A DNA stretch of 57,892 bases from Faecalibacterium sp. UBA1360 (GCA_002306375.1 DBRU01000110.1:1-57892), one strand, 5' to 3'. Positions 15,197 through 24,496 are shown, counted from the first letter of the stretch. Notes: generated by a model from the sequence alone, not told the origin. Made by a program: numbers and translations.

Positions 15197-16657
15197 ATGG
15201 GTTTGGACCTGGAACGTCAAAAAAGAGCGCCGATCTACGCGGCGCTGGAACGATTCCGCCGGCAGCGGGTGGTCCCCTTTGATGTGCCCGGCCACAAGCG
15301 CGGGCGCGGCAACCCCGAACTGGTGGAACTGCTGGGCGAAAAGTGCGTGGGCATCGACGTCAATTCCATGAAACCGCTGGACAATCTGTGCCACCCGGTC
15401 TCGGTCATCAAAGAAGCGGAGGAACTGGCCGCCGACGCCTTCGGCGCGGCGCACGCCTTTTTGATGGTGGGGGGCACCACCAGCAGCGTGCAGGGCATGG
15501 TGCTCAGCGCCTGCAAACCGGGGGACAAGATCATTTTGCCGCGCAACGTGCACAAAAGCGCCATCAACGCCCTTGTGCTGTGCGGCGCGGTGCCGGTATA
15601 CATCGATCCCAAGGTAGATGCCGAACTGGGCATTCCTCTGGGCATGGAAGTGGCGGACGTTCGCGCCGCTATCGAAGCCAACCCCGACGCCAAAGCCGTG
15701 TTCATCAACAACCCTACCTATTACGGCATCTGTTCCGATTTGCGCAGCCTGGTCAGCCTGGCCCATGAACACGGCATGCTGGCCTTGGTGGATGAAGCCC
15801 ATGGCACCCATCTGTACTTCGGCCCCTCGCTGCCCTTGAGCGGCATGGCCGCCGGCGCCGATATGGCCGCCGTGTCCATGCACAAATCCGGCGGCAGCCT
15901 GACCCAAAGTTCGCTTTTGCTGTGCGGGCCCAACGTCAACGCCGGGTATGTGGGCAACATCATCAATCTGACCCAGACCACCAGCGGCTCCTATCTTTTG
16001 ATGGCCAGCCTGGACATCAGCCGCCGCAATCTGGCCATGCGCGGGGCGCAGAGCTTTTCCAAGGTGGTGGACATGGCCGAATATGCCCGCCGTGAGATCA
16101 ACGCCGTGGGCGGGTACTATGCCTTCGGGTCGGAGCTCATCAACGGCGGCAGCATCTTTGACTTCGACGTGACCAAGCTGGCGGTCAACACCCGCGGCAT
16201 CGGCCTGACCGGCATCGAGGTGTACGACCTGCTCCGGGACGAATATGACATTCAGATCGAGTTCGGCGACCTTTCCAACATGCTGGCTTATATTTCTATC
16301 GGCGACCGCATCCAGGACATCGAGCGCCTGGTGGGGGCGCTGGCCGATATCCGGCGTCTGTACGCCAAGCCCAAAAGCGCGCTGTTTACCGCCGAATACA
16401 TCACCCCCAACGTGGCGGCCACGCCCCAGCAGGCCTTTTACTCTGAAAAAGAAAGTCTGCCTTTGCGGCAAACGGCCGGGCGCATATGCAGCGAGTTTGT
16501 CATGTGCTATCCGCCGGGCATCCCGATCCTGGCCCCCGGCGAGGTCATCACGCCCGAGATCATCGATTACATCGAGTTTGCCAAAGCCAAGGGATGCTCG
16601 ATGCAGGGCCCCCAGAGCGAAGATATTTCGGAATTGTGCGTACTCAAGGAGGGTTGA
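15197..16657 (+). CDS. speA: Arginine decarboxylase (Orn/Lys/Arg decarboxylase family)
   Basis: 486 residues from ATG 15197 (ribosome site GGAAAGAGGG), the length of the short Bacillus-type SpeA. This is a fold-type I PLP enzyme: VPFDVPGHKRGRG near the N-terminus, DEAHGTHL with the pyridine-binding Asp, and Lys230 in SMHKSGGSLTQSS as the PLP lysine. It would convert arginine to agmatine. The linked aguA and aguB, which turn agmatine into putrescine, make arginine the likely substrate over lysine or ornithine. First gene of the six-gene polyamine operon; speE starts 4 bp after the stop. Confidence 0.93.
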   Translation: MGLDLERQKRAPIYAALERFRRQRVVPFDVPGHKRGRGNPELVELLGEKCVGIDVNSMKPLDNLCHPVSVIKEAEELAADAFGAAHAFLMVGGTTSSVQGMVLSACKPGDKIILPRNVHKSAINALVLCGAVPVYIDPKVDAELGIPLGMEVADVRAAIEANPDAKAVFINNPTYYGICSDLRSLVSLAHEHGMLALVDEAHGTHLYFGPSLPLSGMAAGADMAAVSMHKSGGSLTQSSLLLCGPNVNAGYVGNIINLTQTTSGSYLLMASLDISRRNLAMRGAQSFSKVVDMAEYARREINAVGGYYAFGSELINGGSIFDFDVTKLAVNTRGIGLTGIEVYDLLRDEYDIQIEFGDLSNMLAYISIGDRIQDIERLVGALADIRRLYAKPKSALFTAEYITPNVAATPQQAFYSEKESLPLRQTAGRICSEFVMCYPPGIPILAPGEVITPEIIDYIEFAKAKGCSMQGPQSEDISELCVLKEG

Positions 16658-16660
16658 CCC

Positions 16661-17524
16661 GTGCAGGAAATGGATTATTGGTTCGGCGAACTGCACACCG
16701 ACAACGTCAAGACCTGCATCCGGGTCGAGCGTCAGTTGTACAGCGCCACAAGCGATTTTCAGCGCATTGACGTGTTTGATTCGCCCGAATTCGGGCGGTT
16801 CCTGACCTCCAACGGCAGTGTGATCTTTTCGGAAAAAGATGAGTTTACCTATGATGAAATGATCGTCCACGTTCCCATGGCCGTGCACCCGGATGTCAAG
16901 CGCGTGCTGGTCATCGGCGGCGGGGACGGCGGGGTGGCCCGTGAACTGGCTCATTACCAGGAGATCGAGGTCATCGACGTGGTGGAGCCGGACAAGATGT
17001 TTGTGGACGTCTGCCGCAAGTTCTTCCCGGATAACGCCTGCGGCCTCGACGATGTGCGCGTGCGCGTTTACTACGAGGACGGCCTGCGCTTCCTGCGCGG
17101 GCGTGAGGACGACTACGATCTGATCATCAACGACTGCACCGACCCGCTGGGTCATGCGGCAGGGCTGTTCACCAAAGAGTTCTACGGCAGCTGCTACAAG
17201 GCTCTGCACGAGGACGGCATCATGGTCTACCAGCACGGCAGTCCTTTCTTTGACGAGGATGAGGAAAGCTGCCGCGCCATGCACAAGCGGGCTTACCGCT
17301 CGTTCCCCATCAGCCGCGTGTACCAGGCCCACATCCCCACCTGCCCGGCCGGGTATTGGCTGTTCGGCTTTGCCAGCAAGAAATACCATCCGCTCAAAGA
17401 CTTCGACCCCAAGCGCTGGAACAAGCGCGGCATCAAGACCTGGTACTACACCACCCACCTGCATCGCGGCGCTTTCATGCTGCCCCGGTATGTGGAAGAA
17501 CTGCTGCAGGAAGAAGAAGACTGA
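16661..17524 (+). CDS. speE: Spermidine synthase-type aminopropyltransferase
   Basis: 287 residues from GTG 16661; AAGGAGG lies 8 bp before it, whereas the in-frame ATG 16670 is too far. It has the Rossmann-like aminopropyltransferase fold: VLVIGGGDGGVARELAHY binds decarboxylated SAM, DVVEPDKMF is the acidic strand, and DLIINDCTDPLGHA carries the catalytic Asp region. Its donor normally comes from SpeD, which is not in this window, although metK is 16 kb away. The operon also holds the SAM-independent carboxyspermidine route, so the acceptor and donor used here are uncertain. Confidence 0.9.
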   Translation: MQEMDYWFGELHTDNVKTCIRVERQLYSATSDFQRIDVFDSPEFGRFLTSNGSVIFSEKDEFTYDEMIVHVPMAVHPDVKRVLVIGGGDGGVARELAHYQEIEVIDVVEPDKMFVDVCRKFFPDNACGLDDVRVRVYYEDGLRFLRGREDDYDLIINDCTDPLGHAAGLFTKEFYGSCYKALHEDGIMVYQHGSPFFDEDEESCRAMHKRAYRSFPISRVYQAHIPTCPAGYWLFGFASKKYHPLKDFDPKRWNKRGIKTWYYTTHLHRGAFMLPRYVEELLQEEED

Positions 17525-17566
17525 CCCTTGTACATCGGAGCCCCAAACAGGAAAGGAGAACCCACC

Positions 17567-18829
17567 ATGAGCAAACTGCTTGTCATCGGCTGCGGCGGCG
17601 TTGCCAGCGTCGCGATCCAGAAATGCTGCCAGAACCACGAGACCTTCACCGAGCTGTGCATCGCCAGCCGCACTGTCTCTAAATGCGACGCGCTGAAAGC
17701 CAAGCTGGACGCTGCCGGCACCCCGGTCAAGATCACCACCGCCGCCGTCAACGCCGACGATGTGGAGGATGTTAAGCGCATCATCAAGGAATACGGTCCC
17801 GACCTTGTTCTGAATGTGGCGCTGCCGTACCAGGATCTGACCATCATGGACGCCTGCCTTGCCTGCGGCGTGCACTATGTGGACACCGCCAACTATGAGC
17901 CCGAGAACACCGACGACCCCGCTTGGCGCGCCATCTACGAAAAGCGCTGCCGGGAAGAGGGCTTTACCGCTTACTTCGATTACAGCTGGCAGTGGGCCTA
18001 TGCCAAAAAGTTCGAGGACGCCGGGCTGACCGCCATCCTGGGCTCCGGCTTCGACCCGGGCGTGACCAGCGTGTTCTCGGCCTATGCCCTCAAGCACTAT
18101 TTTGACGAGATCCACACCATCGATATCCTGGACTGCAACGGCGGCGACCACGGCTATCCCTTCGCCACCAACTTCAACCCCGAGATCAACCTGCGGGAAG
18201 TGTCCGCCAACGGCAGTTACTGGGAAAACGGCCATTGGGTGGAGACCAAGCCCATGGAGATCAAGCGGGAATACGATTTCCCCCAGGTGGGCATGAAGGA
18301 CATGTACCTTTTGCACCATGAGGAGATCGAGAGCCTGGCCAAGAACATCCCGGGCGTCAAGCGCATCCGCTTCTTCATGACTTTCGGCCAGAGCTATCTG
18401 ACCCACATGAAGTGTCTGGAAAACGTGGGGATGCTCTCCACCAGCCCCATCAACTTTGAAGGCCACGAGATCGTGCCCATCCAGTTCCTCAAGGCGTTGC
18501 TGCCCGACCCGGCGTCCCTGGGCCCCCGCACCGTGGGCAAGACCAACATCGGCTGCATCTTTACCGGCGTGAAGGACGGCAAGGAGCGCACGATCTACAT
18601 CTACAACGTCTGCGATCATCAGGAATGCTACAAGGAACTGGGCAGCCAGGCCATCAGCTACACCACCGGCGTGCCCGCCATGATCGGCACTGCCCTGGTG
18701 GCCAACGGCCAGTGGCGCAGGCCCGGCGTGTTCAACCTGGAACAGATGGACCCCGACCCGTTCATGGAGATGCTCAACCAGTACGGTCTGCCCTGGGTGG
18801 TGGATGAAGCCCCCGTCACGGTGGAATGA
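17567..18829 (+). CDS. Carboxynorspermidine/carboxyspermidine dehydrogenase (saccharopine dehydrogenase family)
   Basis: 420 residues from ATG 17567, ribosome site GGAAAGGAG. The N-terminal Rossmann motif is LLVIGCGGVASVAIQKC. It contains the family phrases HYVDTANYEPEN and GSGFDPGVTSVFSAYAL. The enzyme condenses putrescine with aspartate semialdehyde using NADPH to give carboxyspermidine. Followed directly by nspC with a 4-bp overlap, the usual pairing. It is the marker of the SAM-independent spermidine pathway known to be common in gut bacteria. Confidence 0.93.
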   Translation: MSKLLVIGCGGVASVAIQKCCQNHETFTELCIASRTVSKCDALKAKLDAAGTPVKITTAAVNADDVEDVKRIIKEYGPDLVLNVALPYQDLTIMDACLACGVHYVDTANYEPENTDDPAWRAIYEKRCREEGFTAYFDYSWQWAYAKKFEDAGLTAILGSGFDPGVTSVFSAYALKHYFDEIHTIDILDCNGGDHGYPFATNFNPEINLREVSANGSYWENGHWVETKPMEIKREYDFPQVGMKDMYLLHHEEIESLAKNIPGVKRIRFFMTFGQSYLTHMKCLENVGMLSTSPINFEGHEIVPIQFLKALLPDPASLGPRTVGKTNIGCIFTGVKDGKERTIYIYNVCDHQECYKELGSQAISYTTGVPAMIGTALVANGQWRRPGVFNLEQMDPDPFMEMLNQYGLPWVVDEAPVTVE

Positions 18830-19974
18830 TGGAGCGTCAGGCAAGCATGGAACCGGGGCTGCGTACCCCGGTCTACGTGGTGGACGAAGCCGCGCTGGTG
18901 CGCAATCTGACCATCCTGCAAGGGGTCCAGCAGCGCACGGGCTGCCACATCCTGCTGGCGCAGAAGGCCTTTTCCATGTTCCGGGTGTATCCGCTCGTCG
19001 GTCAGTATCTGGCCGGCGCCACGGCCAGCGGTCTGTATGAAGCCCGCCTGGCTCACGAGGAAATGCCCGGGCGGGAAAACCATGTGTTTTCGCCGGCCTA
19101 TACGCCTGAAGAGATGGAGCAACTGGTCAAAATCTGCGACCACATCAGTTTTAACTCCATCGCCCAGCTGGAAGCCCACCGTGCCCTCTGGCAGGGCAGC
19201 GGCGCCAGTGTGGGGCTGCGGGTCAACCCGGAGCATTCCACTCAGGAGGGCCACGCCATCTATGATCCCTGCTCCCCGGGCAGCCGCCTGGGCATTCGTC
19301 TGCGCGACCTGCCCGAGCAACTGCCGGACGGGGTGGAAGGACTGCATTTCCACACCCTGTGCGAGCAGGATTCCGCCCCGCTGGTGGAGACCTTCGCTGT
19401 CTTTGAAGAAAAATTCGGCCGGTATCTGCCGGGACTCAAATGGCTGAACCTGGGCGGCGGGCACCACATCACCCGGCCCGGATACGATCTGGCTGCATTG
19501 GAAAAACTCATTCTCTATATCCGCCGCACGTATGGCGTCGAGGTCTATCTGGAACCCGGCGAGGCCATCGCCCTCAATGCGGGCAGCCTGATCACCACGG
19601 TGCTGGACGTTGTACCCGCCGACATGCCGGTGCTGATCCTGGACGCATCGGCGGCCTGCCACATGCCCGACGTACTGGAAATGCCCTACCGCCCGCCGCT
19701 GTTCGAAGCGGGCGAAGCGGGGGAGAAGGCGTTTACCTGCCGACTGGCCGCCCGCACCTGCCTGGCCGGGGATGTCATCGGCGAGTACAGCTTTGACGCC
19801 ATGCCCTGCATCGGAGATCGATTGGTGTTCGGTGATATGGCCATTTATTCGATGGTCAAAAACAACACCTTCAACGGCATGCCCCTGCCCGATATCGTTT
19901 TGCGGCGTGAAAACGGAGATTGCGAACTGGTGCGCCGCTTCGCCTACGAGGATTTCAAGACCCGCCTGTCCTGA
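18826..19974 (+). CDS. nspC: Carboxynorspermidine/carboxyspermidine decarboxylase
   Basis: 382 residues, alanine-racemase-like fold type III PLP enzyme. PLP Lys47 lies in LLAQKAFSMF. The phosphate-binding region is LNLGGGHHI and the C-terminal active-site region is GDVIGEYSF. It removes CO2 from carboxyspermidine to give spermidine. The start at 18826 overlaps the dehydrogenase stop (ATGATGG), and a second ATG at 18829 is an equal alternative. Length is normal. Confidence 0.94.
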   Translation: MMERQASMEPGLRTPVYVVDEAALVRNLTILQGVQQRTGCHILLAQKAFSMFRVYPLVGQYLAGATASGLYEARLAHEEMPGRENHVFSPAYTPEEMEQLVKICDHISFNSIAQLEAHRALWQGSGASVGLRVNPEHSTQEGHAIYDPCSPGSRLGIRLRDLPEQLPDGVEGLHFHTLCEQDSAPLVETFAVFEEKFGRYLPGLKWLNLGGGHHITRPGYDLAALEKLILYIRRTYGVEVYLEPGEAIALNAGSLITTVLDVVPADMPVLILDASAACHMPDVLEMPYRPPLFEAGEAGEKAFTCRLAARTCLAGDVIGEYSFDAMPCIGDRLVFGDMAIYSMVKNNTFNGMPLPDIVLRRENGDCELVRRFAYEDFKTRLS

Positions 19975-20001
19975 GCTGGCAGACTGCCATAAGGAGTACG
20001 A

Positions 20002-21084
20002 ATGTCTGATTTTGCGATGCCCGCTGAATACGCCCCCCACCGCGCCACGCTGATGATCTGGCCAGTGCGTCCGGGTAGCTGGGGCAAGGACCCAACCGAT
20101 GCCCAGGCCGCATTTGTGCGCGTGTTTGAGGCGATCACCCAAAGCGAAGAACTGTACCTGCTGGCCGGGGCCGCAGACCTTGCCGATGCCCGGGCAGCCG
20201 TGGCTCATCTGCCCCGCGCCCATGTGCTGTGCATTGAAAGCGACGATGCCTGGGCCAGGGACGTGGGCCCCACCTTTGTGAAGAATGGGGAAGGGGACCT
20301 TGCCGGCATCAGCTGGCGCTTCAACGCCTGGGGCGGGGAAGTGGACGGCCTGTATGCCCGGTGGGATCGGGACGACGCCGTCGCCCCGGCCTTCTGCAAA
20401 GCCTTGGGCGTGCCCTGCATTGACGCCGCGCCCTTTGTGCTGGAAGGGGGCAGCATCCATACTGATGGCGAGGGTACGGCCCTTGTGACCGAAAGCTGCC
20501 TTTTGTCCGCCGGGCGCAACCCTGCCATGACCCGCGAAGAGATCGAAGCGGAGCTCTGCCGGCGTCTGGGGGTACGTAAGGTCCTGTGGCTGCCCCGGGG
20601 TATTTACAACGACGAGACCAACGAGCATGTGGACAACGTCTGCGCCTTTGTGGGACCGGCTACTGTGGTCCTTGCCTGGACCGATGATGTGACTGATCCT
20701 CAGTATGCCCTGTCGGCGGCGGACCTTGCCTATCTGCAAAGTGCGACCGATGCCAAGGGACGTCCTTTGACCGTGCACAAGCTGCCCATCCCGGATCATC
20801 CGATCCTGTGCAGCGAGGCGGACTGCGACGCCTACGACTTTGCCCCCGGCGAAGATGTGCGCACCCCCGGCGAGCGCCTGGCGGCCAGCTATGTCAATTT
20901 CTACTTTACCAACACAGCGGTGCTTGTGCCCCAGTTCGGCGGCGGGAATGCCCCTTCGGACGCCCGGGCGCTGAAAATCTTGCAGCGCCTGTGCCCTGAT
21001 CGGAAGGTGATCGGACTGCCGGCCCGGGACATTTTGCAGGGCGGGGGAAATATCCACTGCATTACCCAGCAGATCCCGCTGTAA
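20002..21084 (+). CDS. aguA: Agmatine deiminase
   Basis: 360 residues, peptidylarginine-deiminase-like fold. It starts with MPAEYAPHRATLMIWP and ends with the catalytic motif GGGNIHCITQQIP, nucleophile Cys353. Conserved active-site stretches include DDAWARDVGPTF and EGGSIHTDGEG. It converts agmatine to N-carbamoylputrescine plus ammonia. Start chosen from ATAAGGAG 7 bp upstream. The aguB gene follows 16 bp later. Confidence 0.96.
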   Translation: MSDFAMPAEYAPHRATLMIWPVRPGSWGKDPTDAQAAFVRVFEAITQSEELYLLAGAADLADARAAVAHLPRAHVLCIESDDAWARDVGPTFVKNGEGDLAGISWRFNAWGGEVDGLYARWDRDDAVAPAFCKALGVPCIDAAPFVLEGGSIHTDGEGTALVTESCLLSAGRNPAMTREEIEAELCRRLGVRKVLWLPRGIYNDETNEHVDNVCAFVGPATVVLAWTDDVTDPQYALSAADLAYLQSATDAKGRPLTVHKLPIPDHPILCSEADCDAYDFAPGEDVRTPGERLAASYVNFYFTNTAVLVPQFGGGNAPSDARALKILQRLCPDRKVIGLPARDILQGGGNIHCITQQIPL

Positions 21085-21100
21085 GGAAGGAGGGCTTTTT

Positions 21101-21982
21101 ATGCCTCAGATCACCGTAGCCGCCATTCAGATGGACTGTACGGCCGACCCCGCACAGAACCTGCGCCACGCCGAGACCCTGGTCCGCGAAGCCGCCGCCC
21201 AAGGCGCGCAGATCGTTTTGCTGCCCGAACTCTTCGAGCGGCCCTATTTCTGCCAGGAGCGCCGGTACGAATATTACGCCTACGCCACGCCTGTGGCCGA
21301 AAACCCGGCTGTGCGCCGTTTTTGCGAGGTCTGCGCCGAGCTGGAGCTGGTCATGCCCGTCAGCTTTTATGAGGCTGATGGCACTCGCCTGTTCAACAGC
21401 GTGGCCATGATCGATGCCGACGGCAAGGTGCCGGGGGTGTACCGCAAGACCCATATCCCCGATGACCACTATTACCAGGAAAAATTCTACTTCACGCCGG
21501 GCAACACGGGGTTCCGCGTGTTCGAGACCCGTTACGGCCGGGTGGGCGTGGGGATCTGCTGGGACCAGTGGTTCCCCGAGACCGCCCGCTGCCTGGCGTT
21601 GGCCGGGGCGGATGTGATCTTATACCCCACGGCCATCGGCAGCGAGCCGATTTTGGATGTGGACAGCGCCGGGCACTGGCAGCGTACGATGCAGGGACAT
21701 TCGGCGGCCAATGTGGTGCCGGTGGCGGCCGCCAACCGCTACGGCGTTGAAACCGTGACCCCCTGTGCCGAAAACGGCCGCCAGCAAAGCGCTTTGCGTT
21801 TTTACGGCACCAGCTTTTTGACCGACGAGACCGGCGCAGTGCTGGCCCAGGCCGCCCGGGATGGAGATGCGGTGCTGACCGCTTCTTATGATTTTGCGGC
21901 CATCCGTCAGGCGCGGATGGAGTGGGGGCTGTTCCGCGACCGCCGCCCGAGCTGCTATGGCGCTATCTGTGATCAGCCGTGA
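21101..21982 (+). CDS. aguB: N-carbamoylputrescine amidase
   Basis: 293 residues, nitrilase-superfamily hydrolase. The catalytic triad is Glu43 (LLPELFE), Lys116 (YRKTHIPDD) and Cys153 (GICWDQWFPE). It converts N-carbamoylputrescine to putrescine, CO2 and ammonia, supplying the carboxyspermidine enzymes of the same operon. The ribosome site AAGGAAGGAGG is strong. Last gene; an intrinsic terminator follows 15 bp after the stop. Confidence 0.96.
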   Translation: MPQITVAAIQMDCTADPAQNLRHAETLVREAAAQGAQIVLLPELFERPYFCQERRYEYYAYATPVAENPAVRRFCEVCAELELVMPVSFYEADGTRLFNSVAMIDADGKVPGVYRKTHIPDDHYYQEKFYFTPGNTGFRVFETRYGRVGVGICWDQWFPETARCLALAGADVILYPTAIGSEPILDVDSAGHWQRTMQGHSAANVVPVAAANRYGVETVTPCAENGRQQSALRFYGTSFLTDETGAVLAQAARDGDAVLTASYDFAAIRQARMEWGLFRDRRPSCYGAICDQP

Positions 21983-21997
21983 ACGAAGGATAAAACC

Positions 21998-22047
21998 AAA
22001 CACGCCCGTCTCCCGCCGCTTTGTGCGGCAGGGGACGGGCGTGTTTT
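21998..22047. terminator. Terminator of the polyamine operon
   Basis: AAACACGCCCGTC (21998-22010) pairs with GACGGGCGTGTTT (22034-22046), and the T-run continues to 22047. The inner part can extend the hairpin. It lies between convergent aguB and the NCS2 permease and may serve both. Confidence 0.9.
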
Positions 22048-22113
22048 TGCTGTGTGCTTGGGTCAGCGGCGCAAGGCTGGCGTAAAGCAGCGGAGGCCGC
22101 CGTGCAGGCTGTG

Positions 22114-23520
22114 TTATTGCTCGCCGGCGGTTTCCTTGGGCAGCAATACGTTCATCAGAATGGCCACGAACGCGGCGGGCACGATGCCGGAACCACCGAA
22201 GATCAGCTGTACAGCTTCGGGCAAGCCGGCCAGTACGGCGCTGTTGGCGCCAAGACCGTAGCCGAGGCCCAATGCCACCGACACGATGGACATGCTGCGG
22301 GCTGTCAGGGGTTCACGGGTAATCAGCTGGATACCGCTCATCACGATGGAAGAAAACATGATCACGGCGGCGCCGCCCAGGACGCTCTGGGGCATGATGG
22401 ACACGACAGCCGCCAGCTTGGGCAGCAAACCGCACAACACCAGGAACACAGCGCCGCAGGCCAGGGCCATGCGGTTAACGATTTTGGTCATGGTGACAAG
22501 GCCCACGTTCTGGCTGAACGAGGTGTTGGGCAGAACACCGAACAGCGCCGCAAAGGAAGAACCCAGCCCGTCACAGATCACGCCGCCGGCCAGTTCCTGG
22601 TCGGTGGCCTCGCGGTCCATGCCGCCTTCGGTCACACCGGAAATGTCACCCACGGTCTCCACGGCGGTCACGATAAACATGATCATCACGGGGATGATGG
22701 CGCGCGGGTCAAACACCGGCTTGACAGGCATCAGCTGGGGGATCGAGATCCAGTCAGCCTGGGCTACCTTGTCCCAGTTGAGCACCCAGGCCTTGGTGTA
22801 CTCAACACCGTCGGCGGTGACGCCGGTGGTGGACAGGAAAAGGGGCAGTACCGCGCAGATCACATACCCGCAGATGATGCCGATCAAAATGCAGGAAGAA
22901 CTGGCCAGGCCCTTGGTTCCGTGTTTCAGAATCAGCACGATGATCATGACGGCCAGGCCGATCAGCAGGTTTTCCAGCGAACCGTAATCCGCGGCCGAGG
23001 TACCGCCGCCAAAAGAACCGACGCCCACGCTGATCAGCGAAAGACCGATAGAAAGCACCACCGTGCCGGTGACCACAGCAGGGAAAAAGCGGCGCAGCGG
23101 TTTGAGGAAGGCGCCGAGCACCGTCTCAAACAGGCCGCCCAGGATGGACGCGCCCATGATGGCGCCGTACGCCAGAACGCCGCCGCCCATGACCTTGACG
23201 ACGCTCTGAAACACGCCGATAAAGCCGGAACTGGTGCCCATGATGATGGGCACCTTGCCGCCCACCGGGCCGATGGCAAACAGCTGCACCAGGGTGACGA
23301 TGCCGGCCACCAGCATGGCGTTTTGCAAAAGCGCCACCTGGATCTGGGCGAACTCCTCGGCGCCGCCGCCGGCCGCGCACAGGCCGGTGATGATCAAAAT
23401 CGGGGTCAGGTTGCCTACGAACATGGCCAGCACATGTTGCAGGCCCAGTGGGATGGCCTGCCGCAAAGGCAGTCTTCCCTCAAATTCGTAGGGGGTTGAA
23501 TACTGGATTGTTTTTTCCAT
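22114..23520 (-). CDS. NCS2-family nucleobase (uracil/xanthine) permease
   Basis: 468 residues from ATG 23520, preceded by GGAGGG. Roughly 12-14 membrane segments. NCS2 signatures include LGLQHVLAMFVGNLTPI at the start, GTSSGFIGVFQSVVKVMGGG, and the QNVGLVTMTKIVNR region (QNxGxxxxTxxxSR-like motif), which points to xanthine/uric acid rather than uracil carriers. Monocistronic. No purine riboswitch is visible in the 5' region; the promoter is an extended -10 at 23567-23572. Confidence 0.93.
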   Translation of the reverse strand: MEKTIQYSTPYEFEGRLPLRQAIPLGLQHVLAMFVGNLTPILIITGLCAAGGGAEEFAQIQVALLQNAMLVAGIVTLVQLFAIGPVGGKVPIIMGTSSGFIGVFQSVVKVMGGGVLAYGAIMGASILGGLFETVLGAFLKPLRRFFPAVVTGTVVLSIGLSLISVGVGSFGGGTSAADYGSLENLLIGLAVMIIVLILKHGTKGLASSSCILIGIICGYVICAVLPLFLSTTGVTADGVEYTKAWVLNWDKVAQADWISIPQLMPVKPVFDPRAIIPVMIMFIVTAVETVGDISGVTEGGMDREATDQELAGGVICDGLGSSFAALFGVLPNTSFSQNVGLVTMTKIVNRMALACGAVFLVLCGLLPKLAAVVSIMPQSVLGGAAVIMFSSIVMSGIQLITREPLTARSMSIVSVALGLGYGLGANSAVLAGLPEAVQLIFGGSGIVPAAFVAILMNVLLPKETAGEQ

Positions 23521-23566
23521 GTTGTTCCCTCCGCACATAGATGTGACGATTGTCCAAACGAAGACC

Positions 23567-23576
23567 ATTATAGCAA
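23567..23576 (-). promoter_or_regulatory. Extended -10 promoter of the NCS2 permease
   Basis: The minus strand reads TTGCTATAATGG; TATAAT is at 23572-23567 with an upstream TG one base before it. No good -35 is found 17 bp upstream. Confidence 0.55.
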
Positions 23577-23626
23577 AAAACTCGGCGTCCCACATACTTT
23601 TTGTCAAAAAAGCAGGGCGGACGCCG
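23573..23626 (-). terminator. Possible terminator of the ferredoxin-like gene
   Basis: On the minus strand CGGCGTCC (23626-23619) pairs with GGACGCCG (23590-23583) around a loop of 28 nt and is followed by AGTTTTTT. The loop is long for an intrinsic terminator. It abuts the -10 of the NCS2 promoter. The 160 bp between 23627 and 23785 hold nothing I recognise. Confidence 0.45.
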
Positions 23627-23785
23627 TGTTTTCTACTTTTTATTCAATTTTAACGATGAACCGTATGCCGTTCTTGGTCTGCCTGCCGGAAAAGATGTGT
23701 GACGCCGTAAATGCGCTTTGTTTGACGGGGGCGGCATGCCGATCCACGCCGCGGCAGAAACGCGGGCGGACGCTTGAAAAAGACG

Positions 23786-24496
23786 TTACCCGGGCAGAAT
23801 GCGCCCGTCAACGCTGATCGTCACGATATGGCAGGGAATCGCCTTGCCGCTGTCGGCGAGAGCCCGGCTCACCGCGTGGGAAAGCCCGCCGCAGCAGGGG
23901 ACCTGCATGCGAACGACCGTCACCGACGAGATGTCGTTGTCTCGAAAAATGTTGCAAAGTTTTTCGCTGTAATCGACGGCGTCCAGCTTGGGGCAGCCGA
24001 TCAGTGTCACCCTGCCGTGCATGAAGTCCTCGTGCATGCGGGCGTAGGCATAGGCGGTGCAATCGGCCGCGATCAACAGCTGGGCCCCCGCAAAAAAGGG
24101 GGCGTTGACGGGCGCCAACTTGATCTGCACAGGCCATTGCCCCAGCTGTGAAACACGGCTGTCTGCGGGTTCGACACAAGGGTTACAGGCCGGCGCTTCC
24201 AGTGTGCGCGTGCGGTGGCCCGGGCATCCGCCCCGGGCTGCGCCGTCCCGGGCGGCGTTGGCCCGTTGGGTCCGTTCAACGGCGGCCTGATCGTATGCGT
24301 CCGCCTCCCGTTCCACAAACGTGATGGCGCCGGTGGGGCAGGCGGGCAGGCAGTCGCCCAGCCCGTCGCAGTGGTCGTCGCGCAGCAGCACGGCTTTGCC
24401 GTTGCGCATGCCGATGGCTCCTTCGTGGCAGGCAGCGGCGCAGGCGCCGCACCCGTTGCATTTGTTCTGGTCGATGTGAATGATCTTTCGGATCAT
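23786..24496 (-). CDS. 4Fe-4S ferredoxin-domain protein
   Basis: 236 residues from ATG 24496 (GGAGG 11 bp upstream). Residues of about 1-60 form a two-cluster ferredoxin: CNGCGACAAACHEGAI, then CDGLGDCLPACPTGAI. In the second set the second cysteine is replaced by Leu-Gly (CxxLGDC), so that cluster's ligation may differ. Residues of about 60-236 contain CNPCVEP, LLIAADCTAYA, GCPKLDAVDYSEKL and MQVPCCGG, a domain found in Clostridial ferredoxin proteins of unknown function. The promoter upstream has a Crp/Fnr-like palindrome at about -42. Confidence 0.88.
   Translation of the reverse strand: MIRKIIHIDQNKCNGCGACAAACHEGAIGMRNGKAVLLRDDHCDGLGDCLPACPTGAITFVEREADAYDQAAVERTQRANAARDGAARGGCPGHRTRTLEAPACNPCVEPADSRVSQLGQWPVQIKLAPVNAPFFAGAQLLIAADCTAYAYARMHEDFMHGRVTLIGCPKLDAVDYSEKLCNIFRDNDISSVTVVRMQVPCCGGLSHAVSRALADSGKAIPCHIVTISVDGRILPG

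Noticed and set aside
14915..18844. A 1309-codon open frame on the minus strand, opposite speA, speE and the dehydrogenase
   Set aside because: It is antisense to genes with clear family motifs and strong ribosome sites. Long antisense frames are expected at this GC content, and its translation (His- and Gly-rich, no motif) resembles nothing.
22021..23499. A 492-codon plus-strand frame over the NCS2 permease
   Set aside because: The translation is a His/Gln/Gly-rich mirror of the permease; it has no ribosome site and overlaps a terminator.
23627..23785. A possible gene in the gap between the NCS2 promoter and the ferredoxin-like gene
   Set aside because: Only a 63-codon frame without ribosome site or recognisable composition; more likely non-coding.
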